A model generated the notes under the pieces. It was not told the DNA's origin. It did no database searches and worked only from the letters and a program-made list of their open reading frames with translations. Shown here piece by piece: positions 17,715-26,391 of a stretch of 64,000 nucleotides of DNA (positions are counted from its first letter, which is position 1; each line of letters starts with the position of its first letter). A program made the translations under genes and the position numbers. Origin of the DNA: Streptomyces sp. MUM 203J (lineage in GTDB: Bacteria > Actinomycetota > Actinomycetes > Streptomycetales > Streptomycetaceae); the NCBI RefSeq assembly GCF_022414595.1, contig NZ_JADWYO010000033.1, forward strand, positions 1 through 64,000. The letters run 5' to 3'.

Positions 17715-18419
17715 TCAGTCCCACCAGAAGCACCACTCCTCCTGGCCGAGGACCTCCTGCTCCGCGTACTCCTCCAGGGAGCCCGTGCCCTGCCACACGT
17801 TGTCCGGACAGAACGCGAAGTGCTCGCGCGCCACCGCCAGCGCCTGCTCCCCGGTGCGCGGCGGGGCGGCGACGGACAGCGACATCAGGTCGGAGCCCAG
17901 GCCCACGACCCGAATCCCGAACCGGTCCTCCCACGACCGCAGCACCGTGGACAGCACGGCCGCGTCGGTGTGGTTGCAGGCTCCGCCCCAGCCGAGGGCC
18001 GCAGGGATGTCCGCGCTGCGGCGGGCCGGTACGAGGGCGGGGCGGGCGCCCTTGAAATAGTCGTCGTCCGTGGCCAGTTCGCGCGCGAGCAGGGCCGCCC
18101 GGGCGTCCGGGGCGACGGTGCCGGTGCCGGGAGCGGCGAAGCCGGGCCAGGGTTCCTCCTCGCCCACCTCCTGAGCGAGTCCCCACAGCCGGGACAGCGT
18201 CGCCGCGAGGTCGTGATCGTCGGGGTCTCCGGACCGGCCGGGGCCCAGGTACTGCTTCTCCGTCAGCAGCACCGGCTGCAGCCCGGTCGCCTCCCGCGCG
18301 GTCAGGAGACGGGACCAGGTCTCGGGCGTGGCGGGTTCGTCCGCGTACCAGTACGACGGCTGTACGCGGACGGTGCCGGGCGGCAGGTCCAGGCCCAGTG
18401 CGTTCGGGTTGATCACCAT
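17715..18419 (-). CDS. DUF4253 domain-containing protein
   Basis: A 234-residue cytoplasmic protein with the conserved DUF4253 C-terminal half: a YFKGARPALVPARRSADIPA segment, RSWEDRFGIRVVGLGSDLMSLSVA, and the terminal FCPDNVWQGTGSLEEYA with a Trp-rich end (EWCFWWD). The function of the family is unknown. ATG 18419 fits the conserved MVINPNALG start; longer frames upstream look non-coding. It converges with hemB and lies divergent from nothing obvious. No promoter was recognized. Confidence 0.75.
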   Translation of the reverse strand: MVINPNALGLDLPPGTVRVQPSYWYADEPATPETWSRLLTAREATGLQPVLLTEKQYLGPGRSGDPDDHDLAATLSRLWGLAQEVGEEEPWPGFAAPGTGTVAPDARAALLARELATDDDYFKGARPALVPARRSADIPAALGWGGACNHTDAAVLSTVLRSWEDRFGIRVVGLGSDLMSLSVAAPPRTGEQALAVAREHFAFCPDNVWQGTGSLEEYAEQEVLGQEEWCFWWD

Positions 18420-18496
18420 GCGGTCGACGGTACGGGCCGCCTCTGACAAACAGACCTGACCGGTTCCGCTTGTCCCGCAGAGGGCTGGATCGCGCC

Positions 18497-19033
18497 CTAC
18501 GCGGGTGCCTCCGCGAGTGCCTTCACGCCCCGCAGGGTCGCCTCGATGTTGGTGTGGAGCTGGGCCAGGCGGGCCGCCACCAGTTCCTCCTCGCGGTCCG
18601 GAGCCCGGTCGATGAAGACGCTGACACCGGAGCGCGCCGGGCCCATGCGGGCGGTCTGGCGCAGCAGTGTGCCGCGTCCGCCTTCCCGGGGTTCCAGCTC
18701 GAAACGCCAGGTCGCCACCGGGTGGTCGAAGGAGGGAGCGCCGCCGCCGAAGCGCGCGTCCGGGGCGATGACCGACCAGGCGAAGACCTTCGGCGCTTCG
18801 AACACCTCCACGCGTGCGTGGGTGCGCCACTCGCCGACCCTCTCGTGGGTGTTGCGTCCCTCGAACCGGGCGCCGACCGCCGGGCCCGTCGCGCCGTCCA
18901 GCCACACCGTCTCCTGGAGTTCGGGGCTCAGTCTGGCCGGGAGGCCGATGTCGCTGACCAGCTCCCAGACCCGCTCCGGGGGCGCGTCGACGGAGATTTC
19001 CACACGTGCCGTAGGACCGTCTGCATAACGCAT
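18497..19033 (-). CDS. SRPBCC family protein (polyketide cyclase/dehydrase-like)
   Basis: A 178-residue START/Bet v1-like ligand-binding fold. It begins ARVEISVDAPPERVWELVSDIG, the typical first strand and helix, and ends with the long amphipathic helix LAQLHTNIEATLRGVKALAEA. Members bind hydrophobic ligands; the ligand is unknown. ATG 19033 is used; no clear ribosome-binding site precedes it, so translation may be leaderless. It lies 78 bases upstream of the DUF4253 gene on the same strand. Confidence 0.8.
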   Translation of the reverse strand: MRYADGPTARVEISVDAPPERVWELVSDIGLPARLSPELQETVWLDGATGPAVGARFEGRNTHERVGEWRTHARVEVFEAPKVFAWSVIAPDARFGGGAPSFDHPVATWRFELEPREGGRGTLLRQTARMGPARSGVSVFIDRAPDREEELVAARLAQLHTNIEATLRGVKALAEAPA

Positions 19034-19192
19034 GGGTCGAGCGTAGGTTCGAGTGTCGAGCTGAGGCGGGTGTTCACGGGCGGTGTGGCCGGGGTCACGC
19101 TCGATGCTCGCGGGGCTGGGAGCAGGCGTCCGGACCTGCGGATCGTGCCGACGCGGAGCACCCTGGAACCAGAACCACCGGAGGTGACCGCC

Positions 19193-19468
19193 ATGGAGCA
19201 GCACACGCTCGTCGGATGGCACGTCGACATGGAGTTCAAGGAGGAGGGCAGCCGCACCGATTCCGCCGCCATGGTGCGGCTCGCGGACGGCACCGAGGTG
19301 CGGGGTCACGGCCACGCCCAGCGGCATCCCTCCGACGCGGAGCAGCTCCGGGTCGGTGAGGAGATCGCCGGGGCCCGTGCGCTGATGGACATCGCCACGC
19401 AGCTCCTGCAGAAGGCGCATGTCGAGATCGACGAGGAGAAGGGGAAGCCCTCGCACCCGCTGATCTGA
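19193..19468 (+). CDS. DUF1876 (dsRBD-like fold) small protein
   Basis: A 91-residue protein of the actinobacterial DUF1876 family: GWHVDMEFKEEG, TEVRGHGHAQRHP, VGEEIAGARALMDIATQLL. The family is reported to have a double-stranded-RNA-binding-like fold, but no cellular role is established. ATG 19193 has GGAGG eight bases upstream. A GTG at 19184 in frame is too close to that site. It converges with argS across a strong hairpin. Confidence 0.85.
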   Translation: MEQHTLVGWHVDMEFKEEGSRTDSAAMVRLADGTEVRGHGHAQRHPSDAEQLRVGEEIAGARALMDIATQLLQKAHVEIDEEKGKPSHPLI

Positions 19469-19510
19469 GGGGGCTCACACCCCGGGCACGCCCCCCTTGG
19501 GACTCACTCA

Positions 19511-19549
19511 CCCCGAGGGGCGGCGGTGATCGCTTCCGCCGCCCCGGGG
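19511..19549. terminator. Bidirectional terminator between DUF1876 gene and argS
   Basis: Ten-bp stem GGGGCGGCGG/CCGCCGCCCC with a nine-base loop, extended by flanking CCCC and GGGG. It lies in the convergent gap. Confidence 0.7.
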
Positions 19550-19557
19550 TCGTGCGG

Positions 19558-21348
19558 TCAGAGGCGCTCGGGCGTCCGGATGCCCAGCAGGGCCATGCCC
19601 TGGTGCAGGGTGCGGGCGGTCAGGTCGCACAGGAACAGCCGGTTCTCGACCTGCTCCGGGGTGTCCGCCTTCAGGACCGGGCATTCCGAGTAGAACGTCG
19701 TGTACAGCGAGGCGAGCTGGTACAGGTACGCGGCGAGCTTGTGCGGCTCGTACGACTCCGCCACCTCGGCCAGCGTCTCGCCCAGCCGGTCCAGGTGCAG
19801 GCCCAGCGCCCGCTCGGCCGGGGCCAGCTCCAGCTCGGGGTGCGCGGCGGGCCCGGCCTCGCCCGACTTGCGGAGGATCGACTGGATTCGCGCGTACGCG
19901 TACTGGAGGTACACGGACGTGTCGCCGTTCAGCGACACCATCTGGTCCAGGTCGAACTTGTAGTCGCGGGACGCCGACGTCGACAGGTCGGCGTACTTGA
20001 TCGCGCCGATGCCGACCTGCGTGCCGCGCTCCGCGATCTCCCCGTCGGTCAGGCGCTCGTCCTCGGGCAGGCCCTCGCCCTTCTCCCGGACCACGGCCGA
20101 CGCCCGGTCGACCGCCTCGTCCAGCAGGTCCACCAGCCGGACCGTCTCGCCCTCACGGGTCTTGAACGGCTTGCCGTCCTTGCCGAGGACCGTGCCGAAG
20201 GCCAGCTGGACCGCCTTGACGTCCTCGTTCAGCCAGCCCGCCCGGCGCGCGGTCTCGAAGACCATCTTGAAGTGCAGCGACTGCCGTGCGTCCACCACGT
20301 ACAGCAGCGTGTCCGCGTGCAGGTTGTGCACCCGGTCGCGGATCGCGGACAGGTCCGTCGCGGCGTATCCGTACCCGCCGTTCGACTTCCGGACGATCAG
20401 CGGCACCGGGTTGCCGTCCGGGCCCTTCACGTCGTCGAAGAAGACGCAGAGGGCGCCATCGGAGCGCACGGCGACACCGGACTCCTCCAGCAGGCGGCAG
20501 GTCTCGTCGAGCATGTCGTTGTAGCCCGACTCGCCGACCACGTCCGGGTCGTCGATCTCCATGTCCAGCTTGTTGAACACCGAGTAGAAGTAGATCTTCG
20601 ACTCGTCGACGAACCGCTGCCACAGTTTCAGCGTCTCGGCGTCGCCGGACTGGAGGAGCACCACCCGGTCGCGGGAGCGCGCCTTGAACTCCTCGTCGGA
20701 GTCGAACAGCGCCCGGGACGCCTTGTACAGCCGGTTCAGGTTGGACATGGCCTCCTCGCCGGAGACGGCCGTGTCGTCCGAGGCGGACTTGTGGTCCAGC
20801 TCGTGCGGGTGCTCGGTCAGGTACTGGATGAGCATGCCGAACTGGGTGCCCCAGTCGCCGATGTGGTGGCGCCGGACCACCTTCTCGCCGGAGAACTCCA
20901 GGATCCGCACCACGGCGTCACCGATGACCGCCGACCGGAGGTGGCCGACGTGCATCTCCTTCGCCACGTTCGGCTGCGCGTAGTCGATCACCGTGGTGCC
21001 CGGCTTCTCCGCGAGGGGCACACCGAGGCGGTCGTCGGCGGCGCGGGCGGCCAGGGTCTCCAGGATCGCCCGGTCGCTGATCGTGATGTTCAGGAAGCCG
21101 GGACCGGAGACCTCGACGTCCTTCAGGGCGGCGTCAGCGGACGGCAGCGCGCCGACGACCTTGGCGGCCAGCTCGCGCGGGTTGCCCTTCAGCTTCTTCG
21201 CGAGCGCCAGGATGCCGTTGGCCTGGAAGTCGGCCCGGTCGCTTCGTCGCAGCAGCGGGTCGGCGGCACCGGCCTCCGGCAGGGCTGCCGAGAGGGCGTC
21301 CGCGAGGCGCTGCTGCACGGTCGAAGCGAGGGAAGGGACCGAGGCCAT
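19558..21348 (-). CDS. argS: Arginyl-tRNA synthetase
   Basis: A 596-residue class I synthetase charging tRNA(Arg). The N-terminal additional domain (1-115) is followed by the HIGH motif AKEMHVGHLRSAVIGD near residue 130. GDWGTQFGMLI and SDGALCVFFDD are family blocks. The KMSKS site is degenerate (GTVLGKDGKPFKTREGE), as is normal for most bacterial ArgRS. The C-terminal helical DALR anticodon-binding domain begins around residue 480. ATG 21348 begins MASVPSLAST. The gene is divergent from lysS across a 251-base gap holding two DnaA-box sequences. Confidence 0.96.
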   Translation of the reverse strand: MASVPSLASTVQQRLADALSAALPEAGAADPLLRRSDRADFQANGILALAKKLKGNPRELAAKVVGALPSADAALKDVEVSGPGFLNITISDRAILETLAARAADDRLGVPLAEKPGTTVIDYAQPNVAKEMHVGHLRSAVIGDAVVRILEFSGEKVVRRHHIGDWGTQFGMLIQYLTEHPHELDHKSASDDTAVSGEEAMSNLNRLYKASRALFDSDEEFKARSRDRVVLLQSGDAETLKLWQRFVDESKIYFYSVFNKLDMEIDDPDVVGESGYNDMLDETCRLLEESGVAVRSDGALCVFFDDVKGPDGNPVPLIVRKSNGGYGYAATDLSAIRDRVHNLHADTLLYVVDARQSLHFKMVFETARRAGWLNEDVKAVQLAFGTVLGKDGKPFKTREGETVRLVDLLDEAVDRASAVVREKGEGLPEDERLTDGEIAERGTQVGIGAIKYADLSTSASRDYKFDLDQMVSLNGDTSVYLQYAYARIQSILRKSGEAGPAAHPELELAPAERALGLHLDRLGETLAEVAESYEPHKLAAYLYQLASLYTTFYSECPVLKADTPEQVENRLFLCDLTARTLHQGMALLGIRTPERL

Positions 21349-21466
21349 GAGCTTCCGTTCCTGTGTCGGTGGTCGTGGGCCGAATCGGGCGCCCGCCACA
21401 GGCGGGCCGACTCGGTTGTCAAGTCTCCCATGAGCCAGCAACATCTTTTAGCTCCGTCGTCCGGCC

Positions 21467-21500
21467 TGTGGACAACCTTCGTCCCACAGCCTGTGGACAA
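21467..21500 (-). promoter_or_regulatory. Two DnaA-box sequences in a 14-bp direct repeat
   Basis: CCTGTGGACAACCT occurs twice (21465-21478 and 21490-21503). Each copy contains TGTGGACAA, the complement of the Streptomyces DnaA box TTGTCCACA, at 21467-21475 and 21492-21500. Spacing is 25 bp start to start, with both boxes in one orientation. Confidence 0.55.
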
Positions 21501-21599
21501 CCTCGGGCCCGGTCGGTCCGTCTGGGAGAATGGGCGCAGGGCAACACCCCGCACCACCCTTCGAAACCCGCACCAGAAGACATCAAGGACGTGCCGATC

Positions 21600-23351
21600 G
21601 TGGCTCAGAGCAGCACCGAGACCGACTGGGTCTCCCGTTTCGCGGACGAGGTCATCACCGAGTCGGAGCGACGTGCGCCTGGCAAACCGGTCGTGGTCGC
21701 CTCCGGTCTCTCACCCTCCGGGCCCATCCACATGGGGAACCTCCGAGAGGTCATGACCCCGCACCTCGTCGCGGACGAGATCCGCCGCCGCGGCCACCAG
21801 GTCCGGCACCTGATCTCCTGGGACGACTACGACCGTTACCGCAAGGTTCCCGCCGGGATCCCCGGGGTCGACGCCTCCTGGGCCGACCACATCGGCAAGC
21901 CGCTCACCTCGGTGCCCGCCCCGGCCGGCTCCCCCCACTCCAACTGGGCGGAGCACTTCAAGGCCGCCATGATCGAGTCGATGGGCGAACTGGGCGTCGA
22001 GTTCGACGGCATCAGCCAGACCGAGATGTACACCTCCGGCGCCTACCGCGAGCAGATCCTGCACGCGATGCGGCACCGCGGCGACATCGACGCGATCCTC
22101 GACCGGTACCGGACGAAGGACAAGGCCACCGGCCAGCCCAAGGCCAAGGGCAAGCCCCAGCAGAAGCAGCAGAAGCCGGTCGACGAGGCCGAGCTGGCCG
22201 CCGCCGAGGGCTCCGGCGCCGCATCCGAGGACGACGGCTCCGGCGGCGTCGGCGGCTACTTCCCGTACAAGCCCTACTGCGGGCGCTGCGAGCGCGACCT
22301 GACCACGGTCACCGCCTACGACGACGAGACGACCGAGCTGACCTACACCTGTGTGTGCGGGCACTCCGAGACCGTCCTGCTCCGCGAGTTCAACCGCGGC
22401 AAGCTGGTCTGGAAGGTCGACTGGCCCATGCGCTGGGCCTACGAGGGCGTGATCTTCGAGCCGAGCGGCGTCGACCACTCCTCGCCCGGCTCCTCGTTCG
22501 TCGTCGGCGGCCAGATCGTCCGCGAGATCTTCGACGGGGTCCAGCCGATCGGCCCCATGTACGCGTTCGTCGGCATCTCCGGCATGGCCAAGATGTCCTC
22601 GTCGAAGGGCGGGGTGCCCACCCCGGCCGACGCCCTGAAGATCATGGAGGCGCCGCTGCTGCGCTGGCTGTACGCGCGCCGCAGGCCCAACCAGTCCTTC
22701 AAGGTCGCCTTCGACCAGGAGATCCAGCGGCTGTACGACGAGTGGGACAAGCTGGAGGCCAAGGTCGCGGACGGCTCCGCGCTGCCCGCCGACGCGGCCG
22801 CGCACTCCCGCGCGGTCCGCACCGCCGCGGGTGAGCTGCCGCGGACGCCGCGCCCGCTGCCGTACCGGACGCTCGCCTCGGTCGTCGACATCACCGCCGG
22901 CCACGACGAGCAGACCCTGCGGATCCTCAGCGAGCTGGACCCGGCCAACCCGCTGACCTCCCTCGCCGAGGCCCGGCCGCGACTGGACTGCGCCGAGAAC
23001 TGGATCACCACCCAGGTCCCGGCCGAGGCCCGCACCATCGTGCGCGACGAGCCCGACACGGAACTGCTGGGCTCCCTCGGCGACGAGGGCCGCGAGGCGC
23101 TGCGGCTGCTGCTGGAGGGCCTGGACACCCACTGGTCGCTGGACGGGCTCACCACGCTGGTCTACGGCGTCCCGAAGATCATGGCGGGGCTCGACCCGGA
23201 GGCCAAGCCCACACCCGAGCTGAAGACCGCGCAGCGGTCGTTCTTCGTGCTGCTGTACCGGCTGCTCGTCAGCCGTGACACGGGGCCGCGGCTGCCGACG
23301 CTGCTGCTCGCGGTGGGCGCGGACCGGGTGCGGAAGCTGCTCGGCGCCTGA
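21600..23351 (+). CDS. lysS: Lysyl-tRNA synthetase, class I (archaeal type)
   Basis: A 583-residue class I LysRS, unrelated to the class II enzyme of most bacteria. The HIGH motif is SGPIHMGNLREV near residue 40 and the KMSKS motif is AKMSSSKGG. Between them lie a Lys/Gln-rich linker (KAKGKPQQKQQKP) and a zinc-binding-like segment CGRCERD...CVCGH. The C-terminal part is the helical anticodon-binding region. GTG 21600 has AAGGA ten bases upstream; GTG 21591 is too close to that site. Some streptomycetes also carry a class II enzyme, which would not be visible here. Confidence 0.95.
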   Translation: MAQSSTETDWVSRFADEVITESERRAPGKPVVVASGLSPSGPIHMGNLREVMTPHLVADEIRRRGHQVRHLISWDDYDRYRKVPAGIPGVDASWADHIGKPLTSVPAPAGSPHSNWAEHFKAAMIESMGELGVEFDGISQTEMYTSGAYREQILHAMRHRGDIDAILDRYRTKDKATGQPKAKGKPQQKQQKPVDEAELAAAEGSGAASEDDGSGGVGGYFPYKPYCGRCERDLTTVTAYDDETTELTYTCVCGHSETVLLREFNRGKLVWKVDWPMRWAYEGVIFEPSGVDHSSPGSSFVVGGQIVREIFDGVQPIGPMYAFVGISGMAKMSSSKGGVPTPADALKIMEAPLLRWLYARRRPNQSFKVAFDQEIQRLYDEWDKLEAKVADGSALPADAAAHSRAVRTAAGELPRTPRPLPYRTLASVVDITAGHDEQTLRILSELDPANPLTSLAEARPRLDCAENWITTQVPAEARTIVRDEPDTELLGSLGDEGREALRLLLEGLDTHWSLDGLTTLVYGVPKIMAGLDPEAKPTPELKTAQRSFFVLLYRLLVSRDTGPRLPTLLLAVGADRVRKLLGA

Positions 23352-23380
23352 CGCCGCCGCCCGCCTGCGGCTCCTTCGGC

Positions 23381-23414
23381 GGAGGGCCTCACCCCGTGCG
23401 GGGTGAGGCCCTCC
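23381..23414 (+). terminator. Terminator after lysS
   Basis: A perfect 15-bp stem GGAGGGCCTCACCCC / GGGGTGAGGCCCTCC with a four-base loop, 30 bases after the lysS stop. Confidence 0.85.
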
Positions 23415-23498
23415 GGCCCGTCTCTGCACCGTTCGTATGACCCGCGGTTCGGTCCCGTGCACGACGCGACCGGCCATGCGGGGCGGCACCGTGGACCC

Positions 23499-23714
23499 AT
23501 GAAGGAACTCATCGCTGTCGTGGGCTGGTTCGTCGGTGTCCAGGGTCTCCTGGGGCTCGCCGGGAGGGTGTTCGGGGAGGGGCCGTGGGGGCTGTTGCAG
23601 AAGCGGTGGGAGGTGCCCACGGCGGGGTACGCCGTGCTGACGGTCGTCGGTGCGGGGCTGGCGGTGTACGGGGAACGGGCGAAGCTGCGGGCGCGGGCGG
23701 CGGCACGCGCCTAG
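23499..23714 (+). CDS. Small conserved membrane protein (71 aa)
   Basis: A 71-residue protein with two hydrophobic stretches, ELIAVVGWFVGVQGLLGLAG and TAGYAVLTVVGAGLAVYG, separated by a polar loop, and a basic C-terminal tail. The layout suggests a two-helix membrane protein. I do not recognize a function. ATG 23499 is preceded by GGCGGCACCGTGGACCC without a convincing ribosome site. It lies downstream of the lysS terminator. Confidence 0.65.
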   Translation: MKELIAVVGWFVGVQGLLGLAGRVFGEGPWGLLQKRWEVPTAGYAVLTVVGAGLAVYGERAKLRARAAARA

Positions 23715-24156
23715 GCCCCGGTCCTGCCCCTTCCCGAGGCCGGGGCTCCGTCCCCGGGACCCGGTGTCGCGCCTCGGGGGCGTAACCGCTGGTCGAAGGC
23801 CATAGGGGGCTCGCCCTCAAACGCCGGGCAGGCTGGGGCATATGGCTGGGCGGGCCGGGAGACGCGCCTGCGCGGGGCCCGCCCTCAGGCCGTGGACGGC
23901 CGGGTGCGGGACCTGTCCCCGGCCCGTCGCCGTGCCCTGGGCGGCGCGGGGTCTCGTGCGGAGGACGGGCCGGAGTGCGGGTGCCGCTCCTGGCCCGTCG
24001 CGGTGCCCTCAGCGGTGTTCGCCCTCAGCCGCCGGGCCGGGGTGCTGATCCGGCCCGGCGGCTGAGGGGTCGGCTCTTCTCGGCCTCTCCGGCGTCCGAC
24101 GAGCGGGGAATTGGGGCAGCGATGCGCTCCGGTTCGGTGAGGGGCGGGGCGGCGAG
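23715..24156. other. Intergenic region, no supported gene
   Basis: No protein-like frame is evident in these 442 bases. They contain an 18-base near-direct repeat (GGCCCGTCGCCGTGCCCT at 23921-23938 and 23992-24009, one mismatch) and a strong hairpin at 24024-24066. Confidence 0.5.
24024..24066 (-). terminator. Terminator beyond the DUF2637 gene
   Basis: A 17-bp perfect stem CTCAGCCGCCGGGCCGG / CCGGCCCGGCGGCTGAG with a nine-base loop, about 90 bases past the end of the minus-strand gene. Confidence 0.7.
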
Positions 24157-25316
24157 TCACGCGATGTGCTCCGCCTCCAGCTCTGCCTGGTAGCGGGTCT
24201 TGAACTCGGGCATCAGCCTGCGCAGCAGCGCCGCGCTGCGCGGGTGCTGGACGCCGTACGCGCCGGTGAGGTGGATGTCGAGCACGTCCGCGCTCGGCCA
24301 GCTGCCGTTCTGCCGGGCGTACGTGCGGAACACGTCGTAGGCGAGCCGGCCGAACTCGTCGGTGATGTCGGGGGCTTCGGCTGCCTCAGCCGGGTCGGCG
24401 GGGGCGTCCGCCTCCTCGTGGGTGGGGCTGTAGGTGCCCGTGTACGTGTCGGGTGTGACCTTGGGGGCGGCGAACCAGGGGCTGTGGTGGGTCGTCGGCT
24501 CGGTCCCGGACTCGTCGTGGACCGTCGGTACGGTCCCGGACTCGTCGTGGACCGGATGGGCCTCGGCTTGCGGGCCGTACGCGGCGGCGGGCGGGGCGGG
24601 GTGCTCGTGCGGGGACTGCGGGCCGGGGCCGCCCTGCGCCGGGACGGCCCGGGCCTGGGACTGAGCCGCAAGGTGAGGCCGCGTCCGGCCCGGGTGTGCT
24701 GCCTGGGACCGGGCCTGGGGACCGGGGGCCTCGGGCCGGGGCTGAGGGTGTGCGGGGGGCGGTGTGGGGTGCCCCTGCTCGGCCGTGACCTCGGCCTGCT
24801 GCGGCTGTGCGGCCGACGGTGAGGGGCGCGCTTCCTCGGCCGAAACAGGCGCGGGCGCCGGAGTGGCAGCGGCGTCCGGTGCCCTGCCCGGGGCGGCAGC
24901 CGTGACCGGCACCTCACCCGGAGCCGCGCCCGGGGCGGCAGCCGTGGCCGCAGCCGGGGCCTTCGCCTCGGGCCCACCCGGGCTCACGGGCTCCGCCGCC
25001 CGCGGGAGTTCACCCGCAACCGGCGGGCCCGCCGTCTGGCCCTCCACCGCCGCCACCGCGACCGCCGCCGTCGCCGGTCCCGCCGAGTTCGGCGGCAGCA
25101 GGGCCGGCTCGATGCCCGCCGCGGCCAGGCCCGCCGCGGCCGTCTCCGCGATCGGCACGCCGAACCGGGCCAGCCGCAGCGGCATCAGCGACTCCACCGG
25201 GGCTTTGCGCCGCCAGCCGCGTCCGTACCGGGCCTGGAGCCGGGCCTGGTAGATCATCCGGTCCTGCTCCAGCTTGATGACCTGCTCGTACGATCGCAGC
25301 TCCCACAGCTTCATCC
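24157..25316 (-). pseudogene. DUF2637-type gene, 3' fragment (interrupted by mobile element)
   Basis: The frame encodes 384-385 residues beginning KLWELRSYEQVIKLEQDRM. It continues with a basic region, a very long Ala/Pro/Gln-rich linker, and a C-terminal domain (DEFGRLAYDVFRTYARQNGS) ending RYQAELEAEHIA that looks like a winged helix. The N-terminal membrane half lies at 31770-32252, on the other side of the mobile element. Joining the two at the shared GGATGAA gives one in-frame protein of about 545 residues (...RLWRRM-KLWELR...). An ATG at 25314 could start a shortened product, but only AAGG one base away serves as a ribosome site. I therefore treat it as a disrupted gene. Such DUF2637 proteins resemble SpdB/Tra-associated membrane proteins; the role is unknown. 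Confidence 0.8.
25310..25316. repeat. Left core (att) repeat of the element
   Basis: TTCATCC (GGATGAA on the gene strand), identical to 31768-31774. It is probably the crossover sequence used by the recombinases. It contains GATGAA, which resembles the GATGTA core that I recall for Tn554. Confidence 0.7.
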
Positions 25317-25317
25317 T

Positions 25318-25329
25318 TATCTCTAGGTC
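25318..25329 (+). repeat. Left terminal inverted repeat of the element
   Basis: TATCTCTAGGTC pairs with TATCTCTATGTC read inward from the right end: 11 of 12 bases match. It begins one base inside the core. Confidence 0.6.
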
Positions 25330-25350
25330 TCTGACGTCACTCCTGATCGG

Positions 25351-25356
25351 TAGGGT
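25351..25356 (+). promoter_or_regulatory. Possible -10 element for the SLATT-like gene
   Basis: TAGGGT, a common Streptomyces -10 hexamer, lies just inside the left end of the element. A -35 is not clear (TCTGAC at 25330 has only a 15-base spacer). If used, transcription would begin near 25363, favouring a start later than 25372. Confidence 0.3.
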
Positions 25357-25440
25357 GGTTTTCCTTCTGGCATGTCAGTTACGTCGGTCACAGGGATGGT
25401 CGACTGGCATGATGTGCGTGCCGCAGGGACAGGGGGAGCA

Positions 25441-26301
25441 GTGACTGTAGGGGCAGACGGCGGGGCGGGCTCAGCGCCACTGACGGAAGAGCAGGAGCGG
25501 GCACTTCAGCAGGAGTACCGCGAGAAGGTGAGAGCCTTCGACCAGTTGGAGGACGATCTCCGCGCAGCCCGGACGTTTCAGCGGATCTTCTTGCTGACGA
25601 TGTTGGGCGCCATCGCCTTGGCGTTCTTGCTGGGCTACACCGTCGTCGTGGGCTTGTGGAACGAGCAGCCGACCTTTACGCGGTACGCCGGCCTGGTCAT
25701 CGTGCTGGTGCTGTGGGTGGCAGCTGGGTGGGCGCTCTGGAAGAACCGCAAGAAGATAGTGGCAGCGAACACGACGCTGCGAAATGCATCGCTGGACCGG
25801 CAAACGGCCGCAGCGAAGCTCCCGCTGGACTCGCCATCAGGGCTGCGGATCTATCGCGAAGCGTCACTCGACCTGATCGACCAGTACAGGAAGGGTGCGG
25901 CGACAAACCGCCGTGTTCACAACTTCTTCCAAATCATCATCATTACGGGGTCGATCGTTACGTCGACGCTGGCGGCGATGAACGAAGGCTCCAACTTGGT
26001 CTTGCGGATCATCACGTCAGCCCTGAGCGCCCTAGTGGGTATCTCCGCTGGCATCACTGGCTACTTCAAGTTCCGCGAACGTGGGTACAACCTTCAGTCA
26101 ACGGCCGACGACATCGAGAAGCACTACAACGCGTCGCAGTTCATGCTCGATGACTACGCAGGCACCGACCCGTCACAACCCCTCTCGGAGCAGGAGAGGC
26201 TGAGAATGTTTGCGCGATTCGTCGAGCGCCTGAAGGAAGAGCAGCGCAAGAGGGAACTACAGCTTGAGCAGCAGAGCTCAACCGAGGAACGGTCGGCCTG
26301 A
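25441..26301 (+). CDS. SLATT/DUF4231-like four-helix membrane protein (transposon passenger)
   Basis: A 286-residue protein with four predicted membrane helices in two pairs, at about residues 50-72, 82-100, 162-180 and 186-209. A charged helix precedes them (EEQERALQQEYREKV) and a helical cytoplasmic tail follows (STADDIEKHYNASQF, then FVERLKEEQRKREL). This paired-helix plus tail pattern is that of the DUF4231/SLATT clan. Those proteins are predicted pore-forming effectors in bacterial conflict systems. No nucleotide cyclase or sensor is adjacent. GTG 25441 has AGGGGGAG upstream; in-frame ATGs at 25372 and 25396 are alternatives. It is the only element gene on the plus strand and converges with the zinc-ribbon gene. 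Confidence 0.7.
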   Translation: MTVGADGGAGSAPLTEEQERALQQEYREKVRAFDQLEDDLRAARTFQRIFLLTMLGAIALAFLLGYTVVVGLWNEQPTFTRYAGLVIVLVLWVAAGWALWKNRKKIVAANTTLRNASLDRQTAAAKLPLDSPSGLRIYREASLDLIDQYRKGAATNRRVHNFFQIIIITGSIVTSTLAAMNEGSNLVLRIITSALSALVGISAGITGYFKFRERGYNLQSTADDIEKHYNASQFMLDDYAGTDPSQPLSEQERLRMFARFVERLKEEQRKRELQLEQQSSTEERSA

Positions 26302-26391
26302 CGCGGGCTTCGCGTGAAGCGCGGCTGTCATCGCCGGTGGGGCAACCAGCCGTGATCCGATCCGAGTGCATCATCGGCCAATGGGCTTGCA

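Noticed and set aside
24157..25314. 3' DUF2637 fragment as an independent gene
   Set aside because: It lacks a proper ribosome site, begins at the transposon core, and continues the 5' half in frame.
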